From contig NZ_JASLIP010000007.1 in the NCBI RefSeq assembly GCF_030152825.1, forward strand, positions 10,303 through 74,302: a stretch of 64,000 nucleotides of DNA, in the 5' to 3' direction. This DNA comes from Corynebacterium sp. GTDB lineage: Bacteria > Actinomycetota > Actinomycetes > Mycobacteriales > Mycobacteriaceae. How positions within the stretch are numbered: position 1 is the stretch's first letter; every line of letters begins with the position of its first letter. The position numbers and the translations under genes are program-made. The notes beneath the pieces were generated by a model. That model searched no databases. It saw only the letters and a list, made by a program, of their open reading frames with translations, and was not told the origin of the DNA. This document shows, piece by piece, positions 42,957-49,801 of the stretch.

Positions 42957-44009
42957 TTGTCCTCGCACTCCGTCGACGCTGCGGGCTCGCCGAGCACCAG
43001 CGAACGCTATAGCCGCCAGGTCACCCTCATGGGGCCGGAGGCCCAGGAGAATCTTGCCGCCTCGCGGGTCGCGGTGATCGGAGCCGGTGGGCTGGGCTCC
43101 CCCGCGCTGCTGTACCTGGCCGCCGCGGGCATCGGTCACATCACGCTCATCGACGACGACACCGTGGAGCTATCCAACCTGCACCGCCAGGTGATCCACA
43201 GCTCTGCGGCTGCCGCTCACGGCGAGTCCAAGGCCCACTCTGCCCGCGCGCGGATGATAGAGCTCAACCCCGATGTTCACCTCGAACCGATCGTCGAGCG
43301 GCTGACCTGGGAGAACGCACTAGCAGTCCTGGAGGGCGCGGACCTCATCCTCGACGGGACGGATAACTTCGACACCCGGCACGTAGCCAGTCACGCGGCT
43401 GCCCGGCTGGGGATCCCGCACGTCTGGGCCTCGATCCTGGGCTATCAGGCCCAGCTATCGGTGTTCTGGGCAGGTCACGGACCGATCTACGAGGACCTCT
43501 TCCCCACCCCGCCCGCGCCGCGCGCGGTGCCCTCCTGCTCGCAGGCGGGTGTATTGGGGCCGCTGGTGGGCATCGTGGGCTCGGCGATGGCCCTGGAGGC
43601 CATCAAGCTCATCACGGGTGTGGGCCAGCCGCTGGTCGGCCGGCTCGCTTACTACGACAGCTTGACCGCAAGCTGGGAGGAAATCCCGGTGGCAGCCAAC
43701 CCGGCGGTGACCGAGCAGGTGCGCACGGGAACGCCCCCGCATGGCCCGGTGGAGGTCACCGAGATTCCGCGCGGGAGCACGGTCATCGACGTGCGGGAGC
43801 CCAAGGAGTTTGCGGAATTCCACCTGCCCGGGGCGATCAATGTGCCCCTGGCCGAGATCTTGGGCGGCTACACCCCGCCGGAGGTGGAAAACGGGGCGGT
43901 CGTGGTCTGCGCGCGCGGGGCCCGTTCGGCCCACGCGGTGGATGCGCTGGAGCGACGCGGCGTCGCGGGGCTGGCCAGCCTGCGGGGCGGGCTGACCCGC
44001 TTCCGCTAG
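42957..44009 (+). CDS. moeB: MoeB/MoeZ-like sulfur-carrier activating enzyme with rhodanese domain
   Basis: 350 residues. E1-like domain: nucleotide loop VIGAGGLGSPALLYLAAAGI near residue 40, DDDTVELSNLHRQVIH near 65 and DGTDNFDTRH near 130. C-terminal rhodanese domain (about 260-350) has the active cysteine in VVVCARGARSAHA. It adenylates and thiolates MoaD-type carriers (molybdopterin, or ThiS/CysO in other pathways). The zinc-binding CxxC pairs of E. coli MoeB are not clearly seen. The TTG at 42957 has AAGGAG 8 nt upstream. It may have kept a non-Moco role, explaining why it is intact. Confidence 0.85.
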   Translation: MSSHSVDAAGSPSTSERYSRQVTLMGPEAQENLAASRVAVIGAGGLGSPALLYLAAAGIGHITLIDDDTVELSNLHRQVIHSSAAAAHGESKAHSARARMIELNPDVHLEPIVERLTWENALAVLEGADLILDGTDNFDTRHVASHAAARLGIPHVWASILGYQAQLSVFWAGHGPIYEDLFPTPPAPRAVPSCSQAGVLGPLVGIVGSAMALEAIKLITGVGQPLVGRLAYYDSLTASWEEIPVAANPAVTEQVRTGTPPHGPVEVTEIPRGSTVIDVREPKEFAEFHLPGAINVPLAEILGGYTPPEVENGAVVVCARGARSAHAVDALERRGVAGLASLRGGLTRFR

Positions 44010-44024
44010 TTCGCGGTCAGCCGC

Positions 44025-44945
44025 TTAAGCGTCCTCGACGGTCACCGGCCCGGCCACCGTCAGCTCTTCGACGCGGATGCCCCGGTCGCGAGCCTCCTGC
44101 AGGAGCGCTTCCTCCACCGGCTCGGTGGACAGCACCAACACGGTCGGACCCGCCCCGGAGAGGAACGCCGGGTAGCCCTGGTTGCGCAGGCGGTTGACCC
44201 ACTCGGAGGAGATCGGCAGCACCTCGGCGCGGAACGGCTGGTGCATCCGGTCGCGGGTTCCCTCCCACAGCAGGCTCGGGTCCTGGGAGAGGGCGACGAG
44301 CAGCACGCCGGTGCGGGAGACGTTGAATCGGGCGTCCAGGTGCGGAATATCGCTCGGCAACACACGACGCACGGCCTCGGTGGAGGCGTGAGAGTTCGGA
44401 ATCAGCGCGGTAGCGCGGATATCCGGGTGGACCGTGACCGGGGCGGCGTGGTACGTCGGCTCAGTGCCGTCGACCGGGATGTTCGTCCAGGACACGACGG
44501 CGCTGCCGAGGACGGAGGCCGCGACGTTATCCGGGTGGCCCTCGAAGGTCGAGGCGAGCTGGATGATCGTGTCCGTGTCCAGGACGTCCCCGGCCAGCGC
44601 GTTGGCGGCCACCACGCCCGAGACGGCGGCGGCAGCAGAGGAACCCAGGCCGCGAGACTGCGGGATGGAGTTATTGCAGCGCACCCGAAGGCCGCGGGCG
44701 ATGACGTCGGCCTTCTTCAGCCCGGCGCGAATGGCACGGACGACCAGGTGGCGCTCGTCCAGCGGCACCTCGCCCTGCCCCTCGCCGGTGACCTCCACCT
44801 CGAGGCCGGAGTCGATGACCTCGACCTCGACGTGGTCGTAGATGCTCAAGGCCAGACCCAGCGAGTCGAAGCCGGGGCCCAGGTTCGCGGAGGAACCCGG
44901 AACCTTGACCCGAACCTTGCGCCCGACGGGGATCTCAGTCGCCAT
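44025..44945 (-). CDS. thrB: Homoserine kinase
   Basis: 306 residues of the GHMP kinase family; phosphorylates homoserine for threonine synthesis. Motif 1 is KVPGSSANLGPGFDSLGLAL near residue 15, the ATP loop IPQSRGLGSSAAAAVSGV near 95, and motif 3 AFLSGAGPTVLVLST near 260. ATG 44945 lies 5 bases after hom, in the same operon. Confidence 0.96.
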   Translation of the reverse strand: MATEIPVGRKVRVKVPGSSANLGPGFDSLGLALSIYDHVEVEVIDSGLEVEVTGEGQGEVPLDERHLVVRAIRAGLKKADVIARGLRVRCNNSIPQSRGLGSSAAAAVSGVVAANALAGDVLDTDTIIQLASTFEGHPDNVAASVLGSAVVSWTNIPVDGTEPTYHAAPVTVHPDIRATALIPNSHASTEAVRRVLPSDIPHLDARFNVSRTGVLLVALSQDPSLLWEGTRDRMHQPFRAEVLPISSEWVNRLRNQGYPAFLSGAGPTVLVLSTEPVEEALLQEARDRGIRVEELTVAGPVTVEDA

Positions 44946-44950
44946 TGCTG

Positions 44951-46291
44951 TTACTTACCTTCCATACGGATGACGGAGTGGACCTCACGGACGGCGTCGA
45001 GCTCGTTGAGCGTCGCGACGGTCTCCTCCAGGTCCTTCTCGGTGGCACTGTGGGTCACGACGACGAGGCGGGCGCCCAGGTCGTCCTTGTTCTCCTGGCG
45101 CACCGTCTTCAGGGAGACGTTGTGCTTAGAGAAAGCGTTGGAGATTTCGGCGAGCACGCCCACGCGATCCTCCACCAGCATGTCAACGTGGTACCGGGTC
45201 ACGACGTCTCCAAAGTCAGCGATCGGAAGGGCGGCGTAGGTGGACTCGCGCGGACCGCGGCCACCGTGGATGATGTTTCGGGCCACGGCGACGACGTCAC
45301 CGAGGACGGCGGAGGCGGTCGGGCCACCGCCGGCACCGTTGCCGTAGAACATCAGGCGGCCGGCGGACTCCGCCTCGACGAAGATGGCGTTATAGGACTC
45401 GGAGACGCTGGCCAGCGGGTGGGACAGCGGGACGAGCGCTGGGTAGACGCGGGCGGAGACCCCCGGGGTGCCGTCGGCCTGGGTGACGCGGTCGCACAGG
45501 GCGAGCAGCTTGATGGTGCAGCCTGCGGCGCGCGCGGCCTCGATGTCCTGGGTGGTGATGTTGCGGATGCCCTCGGTGTGGACGTCCTCGCTGGAGACGC
45601 GCGAGTGGAAGGCCAGGGATGCCAGGATCGCAGCCTTGGATGCGGCATCGTGGCCATCGACGTCCGCGGTCGGGTCGGCCTCGGCGTAGCCCAGCTCGGT
45701 GGCCTCGGCGAGCATCTCGTCGTAGCTGGCGCCGCGCTCGTACATCGCGTCGAGGATGAAGTTGGTGGTGCCGTTGACAATGCCCATGACGGACTCGATC
45801 TTGTCGCCGGCCAGGGAGCGCAGCAGCGGGCCGACGACCGGGATGGCAGCGGCGACGGCCGCCTCGAAGAAGAGGTCAGCGCCGGTGGACTCGGCAGCCT
45901 CAGAGAGCTCGCCGGAGTGGGCGGCGATGAGGGCCTTGTTCGCGGTGACCACGGACTTTCCGGCTTTCAGGGCTGTGTTGACGACCTGGCGTGGGTAGTC
46001 GATGCCGCCGATAACCTCGATGACGAGGTCGATGTCGTCGCGCTGCACCAGGGAGAGCGCGTCGTCCGTCAGCAGCTCGGGGTCAACTCCCTCGCGGGGG
46101 CGGGTCAAGTCGGAGACCGCGACGCCGCGGACCTCCAGTGGCCCGCCGATGCGGGCGGCGAACTCGTCGGCACGCTCGTTGAGCAGTCGGTAAACCTCAG
46201 CACCGACTGTGCCCATGCCCAGCAGTGCAACACCAATAGTGGCGTCGAGTCCTTTACCCGGGCGGATGGTGGGCGTCGATGCGTCAGTCAT
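44951..46291 (-). CDS. hom: Homoserine dehydrogenase
   Basis: 446 residues; reduces aspartate semialdehyde to homoserine. NAD(P)-binding ALLGMGTVGAEVYRLL near residue 25, KSVVTANKALIAAH near 115 and GIVNGTTNFILDAM near 180 mark the catalytic core; the C-terminal ACT domain begins near 365 (HVDMLVEDRVGVLAEISNAF) and mediates threonine feedback. ATG 46291 has GGGAG 7 nt upstream; the frame extends to 46375 without a site. The promoter carries an McbR-type operator. Confidence 0.96.
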   Translation of the reverse strand: MTDASTPTIRPGKGLDATIGVALLGMGTVGAEVYRLLNERADEFAARIGGPLEVRGVAVSDLTRPREGVDPELLTDDALSLVQRDDIDLVIEVIGGIDYPRQVVNTALKAGKSVVTANKALIAAHSGELSEAAESTGADLFFEAAVAAAIPVVGPLLRSLAGDKIESVMGIVNGTTNFILDAMYERGASYDEMLAEATELGYAEADPTADVDGHDAASKAAILASLAFHSRVSSEDVHTEGIRNITTQDIEAARAAGCTIKLLALCDRVTQADGTPGVSARVYPALVPLSHPLASVSESYNAIFVEAESAGRLMFYGNGAGGGPTASAVLGDVVAVARNIIHGGRGPRESTYAALPIADFGDVVTRYHVDMLVEDRVGVLAEISNAFSKHNVSLKTVRQENKDDLGARLVVVTHSATEKDLEETVATLNELDAVREVHSVIRMEGK

Positions 46292-46350
46292 AAGTTTTCT
46301 CCCAATGTTGTTGTTGGTTTTGCGCTCGCCTTTGGTGGCGTCGGTTAGCC

Positions 46351-46356
46351 ATTCTA
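46351..46356 (-). promoter_or_regulatory. -10 hexamer TAGAAT of hom-thrB
   Basis: TAGAAT on the minus strand, giving a start near 46344 and a leader of about 53 nt that includes the GGGAG ribosome site. No good -35 at 16-18 bp. Confidence 0.5.
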
Positions 46357-46409
46357 GCGAGCGGCAGAATGCCAAGTTATTTATCGCTTAGGTCAGAGGT
46401 TAACCCACC

Positions 46410-46425
46410 TAGACCAAGCAGTCTA
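46410..46425. promoter_or_regulatory. McbR-type operator (TAGAC-N6-GTCTA) upstream of hom
   Basis: TAGAC CAAGCA GTCTA exactly matches the 16-bp inverted repeat known for McbR, the sulfur-amino-acid repressor of C. glutamicum, which controls hom among others. It lies about 54 bp upstream of the hom -10, so it may act at another promoter or by upstream binding. Confidence 0.7.
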
Positions 46426-46473
46426 GTTTTACGTTTTGCAGGTGCGCCCCAGCCCTGCCGGGGCAGACCTTCC

Positions 46474-47862
46474 CTAGCCCTCGAGGGTCAAAATGTCCTC
46501 CAGGCGCTCCCGGCGAATCATCACTCGGTCCTGGCCATCGGCCACGGTAATCACCGGCGGGCGCAGGAACATGTTGTAGCGGGAGGACATCGAGTAGCAG
46601 TACGCCCCCGTCGCCGCAATGGCCAACAGGTCGCCCGGCGCGACGTCGTCGGGAACCGGGACATCATTGATCAGGATGTCGCCGGACTCGCAGTGGGAGC
46701 CGACGATGCGGGTCGGGACCAGCGTGCCGGCGACCTCGCGATTGACCACACGGACGTCGTACTCCGCCTGGTAGAGGGCCGGGCGGATGTTGTCGCTCAT
46801 CCCCCCGTCGACGGAGATGTACCGGCGCACGGTGTGGTCGCTGGTCTCGACGTCCTTGACGGTGCCGACCCGGTAAACGGTCACCATGGCCGGGCCAGCG
46901 ATCGCGCGCCCCGGCTCGACGTTGACGATCGGGTTAGGAACACCGACCTCCTCGGCCACCTCGGCGACCTTCGCGAGCAGGTTACGCGCCACGGAGGCCA
47001 CGTCAAGCGCCTCCTGGTCCGGGGTATACGCGATGCCATAGCCGCCACCCAGGTCGAGGACGTTGAAATCCTCCCCCGTGGCTTCGTGGGATAGCAGCTG
47101 CTTCCACAGGCCCAGCAGGCGCTCGGCGGCGAGCACGAAGCCGTCGGCGTCGAAAACCTGGGAGCCGACGTGGCAGTGCAGGCCACGCAGGACCAGGCCA
47201 TCGGCGGCGAGGCACTCCTCGGCCGCCTGCTTAGCCTTGCCAGATGCCAGGGAGAAGCCGAACTTCTGATCCTCGTGGGAGGTCGCGATGAACTCGTGGG
47301 TATCGACGTGCACGCCCGGGGTCACGCGCACCAGGACGTCCTGGGTGGTGCCCAGGTCGCGGGCCACGCGGGACAGTTCGGCGATCTCCTGGAGCGAGTC
47401 GATGACGATGAGTTCCACGCCCGCCTCGACGGCGGCACGGAGGAACTCCTCGTTCTTGTTATTGCCGTGCACCGTGATGCGCTCGGCCGGGAAGTTGGCG
47501 TGCAGGGCGATGCGCAACTCACCGAGGCTCGCGACATCCAGGCTGAGGCCCTCCTCAGCCACCCAGCGGCACACGGCCGTTGAGATGAAGGCCTTGGAGG
47601 CGTAGTGCACGCGCTCTCCCCCGCCGAAGGCTTCCGCCATCTCCCGGCAGCGGGAGCGGAAGTCGGCCTCGTCCATGACGAAGCTCGGGGTGCCGTGTGT
47701 GGCGGCGAGCTCTGGCAGGCTCACGCCGCCGATCGCCACCTCCCCGTTCTCCGCCCGGCGCGTGGTGCGTGGGAAGACGTGGGCCGGGATGAGATTGAAC
47801 TCCTCGGTGGTGGCGGTGCGCCGGCGCAGTGGTGTGGGTTGTTGTGCTGTGACCGGATCCAT
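46474..47862 (-). CDS. lysA: Diaminopimelate decarboxylase
   Basis: 462 residues; last step of lysine synthesis. The PLP lysine is in RVHYASKAFISTAVCRW near residue 85, HCHVGSQVFDADGF near 227, DLGGGYGIAY near 275 and NVEPGRAIAGPAMVTVYRVG (about 315). The catalytic cysteine of the other protomer lies in VGSHCESGDILINDV near 390. It follows argS after 12 bases, as in the C. glutamicum argS-lysA operon, where LysG and lysine regulate it. Confidence 0.96.
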   Translation of the reverse strand: MDPVTAQQPTPLRRRTATTEEFNLIPAHVFPRTTRRAENGEVAIGGVSLPELAATHGTPSFVMDEADFRSRCREMAEAFGGGERVHYASKAFISTAVCRWVAEEGLSLDVASLGELRIALHANFPAERITVHGNNKNEEFLRAAVEAGVELIVIDSLQEIAELSRVARDLGTTQDVLVRVTPGVHVDTHEFIATSHEDQKFGFSLASGKAKQAAEECLAADGLVLRGLHCHVGSQVFDADGFVLAAERLLGLWKQLLSHEATGEDFNVLDLGGGYGIAYTPDQEALDVASVARNLLAKVAEVAEEVGVPNPIVNVEPGRAIAGPAMVTVYRVGTVKDVETSDHTVRRYISVDGGMSDNIRPALYQAEYDVRVVNREVAGTLVPTRIVGSHCESGDILINDVPVPDDVAPGDLLAIAATGAYCYSMSSRYNMFLRPPVITVADGQDRVMIRRERLEDILTLEG

Positions 47863-47874
47863 ACGGGTTTAGCC

Positions 47875-49539
47875 TTACATCCTCTCTGGTGCGGACACGC
47901 CGACCAGGCTCAGTGCGTTCTCCAGCACCTGGCGGGTGGCGGCGGCCAGGGCCAGGCGGGCGTGGAAGACCGGTGCGGCGTCCGCGCCGGTCGGCTCGTC
48001 GGCCTTCGGCAGCACCTGGCAGGCGTCGTAGAAGCGGTGGAAATCCCCGGCCAGCTTCTCCGCGTAGTGGGCGATGCGGTGCGGTTCGCGCAGCTCAGCG
48101 GCAGTGCGGACCACCTTCGGGAACTCGCCCAGGGAACGGATCAGTGTGCCCTCGCGGTCGTGGGTCAGCAGCGAGAGATCGGCGCCGGCGAAGTCCACGC
48201 CCTGCTCATCGGCCTTGCGCTGCAGGGAGCACAGGCGGGCGTGGGCGTACTGGACGTAGAACACCGGGTTCTCGTTGCTCTGGGAGGCCCACAGGTCCAT
48301 GTCGATGTCCAGGGAGGAGTCCACCGAGGAGCGGATCAGCGCGTAGCGGGCCGCGTCCACGCCGATGGCCTCGACCAGGTCGTCGAGGGTGATGATGGTG
48401 CCGGCGCGCTTGGACATGCGCACGGCCTCGCCGTCGCGGACGAGGTTGACCATCTGGCCGATCATGACCTCCACCTGCTTCGGGTCGTACCCCAGGGCTG
48501 CTGCGGCGGCCTGCAGGCGGGCGATGTAGCCGTGGTGATCCGCGCCCAGCATGTAGATGCACAGGTCGTGGCCGCGGTTGATCTTATCTGCGATGTAGGC
48601 GATGTCGCCGGCGATGTAGGCGGCGTTGCCGTCGGACTTGATGACGACGCGGTCCTTATCGTCGCCGAAGTCGCTGGAGCGCAGCCACCAGGCGCCGTCG
48701 GCTTCGTAGAGATTGCCGTTGGACTTCAGCTCCTCGATGGCCTTGTCCACCGCGCCGGATTCGAAGAGGGAGTTCTCGTGGAAGAAGACGTCGAACTCGG
48801 TGCCGAACTGCTTCAGCGTGGTCTTGATGTGGTCGAACATCAGCTCCACGCCCTGGGCGCGGAAGAGCTCCTGGGCGTCCGCGTCGGAGAGCTCGCCCCA
48901 GGTCGGGTTCGCTTCGGCGACCTGGGCGGCGATGTCCTGGATGTACTGGCCACCGTAGCCGTCCTCCGGGGTGGGCTCGTTGCGCGCGGCGGCTAACAGG
49001 GACTTCGCGAAGCGGTCGATCTGGCCGCCGTGGTCGTTGAAGTAGTACTCGCGGGTCACCTCGCCACCCTGGGCGGCCAGCAGGCGGCCGAGCGAGTCGC
49101 CGACGGCAGCCCAGCGGGTACCACCCAGGTGAATCGGACCGGTGGGGTTAGCAGAGACGAATTCCAGGTTGATCTTTGTACCCTTGTAGGCATTTCCGCG
49201 GCCGAAGTCCTGGCCAGCGGCGAGAATGTTCTCGACGATCTTGCCCTGCGCGGCAGCGGCCAGGCGGATGTTGATGAATCCAGGGCCGGCGACGCTGGCC
49301 TCGTCGATCTCCGGGCTAGCGGCCAGCTGCTCAGCGAGCCACGTGCCCAGCTCGCGGGGGTTGGTGCCCGCCTTCTTGGCGGTCTGCATGGCGACGTTGG
49401 TGGCGTAGTCGCCGTGCTCTGGGTTGCGTGGGCGCTCAACCGTCGGGTTATCGGGGACGACGGAGGCGTCCAGGCCACGCTCGGTGAGGACCTCGCGGGC
49501 GATGCGTGCAATGAATTCGGAAAGTTCTGCTGGAGTCAC
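47875..49539 (-). CDS. argS: Arginyl-tRNA synthetase
   Basis: About 554 residues; class I synthetase. HIGH-like motif is SANPTGPIHLGGTRWAAVG near residue 130, KMSKS-like region VRMSKRAGTIITLDDL near 365, and the anticodon-binding C-terminus ends SLVGVSAPERM. The GTG at 49539 is chosen because TAAAGT ends 8 nt upstream and no ribosome site is present; the frame to 49584 has no start signal. A divergent tRNA-Arg gene lies 124 bases away. Confidence 0.95.
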   Translation of the reverse strand: MTPAELSEFIARIAREVLTERGLDASVVPDNPTVERPRNPEHGDYATNVAMQTAKKAGTNPRELGTWLAEQLAASPEIDEASVAGPGFINIRLAAAAQGKIVENILAAGQDFGRGNAYKGTKINLEFVSANPTGPIHLGGTRWAAVGDSLGRLLAAQGGEVTREYYFNDHGGQIDRFAKSLLAAARNEPTPEDGYGGQYIQDIAAQVAEANPTWGELSDADAQELFRAQGVELMFDHIKTTLKQFGTEFDVFFHENSLFESGAVDKAIEELKSNGNLYEADGAWWLRSSDFGDDKDRVVIKSDGNAAYIAGDIAYIADKINRGHDLCIYMLGADHHGYIARLQAAAAALGYDPKQVEVMIGQMVNLVRDGEAVRMSKRAGTIITLDDLVEAIGVDAARYALIRSSVDSSLDIDMDLWASQSNENPVFYVQYAHARLCSLQRKADEQGVDFAGADLSLLTHDREGTLIRSLGEFPKVVRTAAELREPHRIAHYAEKLAGDFHRFYDACQVLPKADEPTGADAAPVFHARLALAAATRQVLENALSLVGVSAPERM

Positions 49540-49547
49540 GCCTAAAG

Positions 49548-49553
49548 ACTTTA
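49548..49553 (-). promoter_or_regulatory. -10 hexamer TAAAGT of argS-lysA
   Basis: TAAAGT, CTTTAGGC (8 nt), then GTG at 49539; predicts a leaderless argS-lysA mRNA. Confidence 0.45.
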
Positions 49554-49645
49554 TCAGCACGTAATGCGGGTTCGTCGGCCCCATCCGTCTGCGCTGGGCG
49601 CGCTGGCCGGTGGGGTGCTTTTGCCTCCCCTTGCACCCAGGGTGC

Positions 49646-49651
49646 TAGACT
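49646..49651 (+). promoter_or_regulatory. -10 hexamer TAGACT of tRNA-Arg
   Basis: TAGACT 12 nt before the first base of the tRNA. A weak -35 (TTGCCT, 49621-49626) lies 19 bp upstream. A small GCACCC-A-GGGTGC palindrome sits between. Confidence 0.45.
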
Positions 49652-49662
49652 ACCGATCTGAT

Positions 49663-49735
49663 GCCTCCGTAGCTCAGGGGATAGAGCACTGGTTTCCGGT
49701 ACCAGCGGTCGGACGTTCGAATCGTCTCGGGGGCA
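49663..49735 (+). tRNA. tRNA-Arg (anticodon CCG)
   Basis: Cloverleaf of 73 nt without encoded CCA. Acceptor GCCTCCG pairs with CGGGGGC (one U-G), the D arm is GCTC/GAGC, the anticodon stem CTGGT/ACCAG holds loop TTCCGGT with anticodon CCG, and the T loop contains TTCGAAT. It reads the CGG codon. Divergent from argS. Confidence 0.93.
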
Positions 49736-49744
49736 CGTTTTATT

Positions 49745-49784
49745 GCCCGGGTGGCGGCGCGCGAGATGCGCGTCCCACCCGGGC
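49745..49784 (+). terminator. Terminator of tRNA-Arg
   Basis: GCCCGGGTGG (49745-49754) pairs with CCACCCGGGC (49775-49784), with CGCGC/GCGCG pairing inside the loop, followed by TTT. It lies between the tRNA and the convergent YhaN-like gene and may serve both. Confidence 0.75.
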
Positions 49785-49801
49785 TTTCGCATTCCCCGGG
49801 G

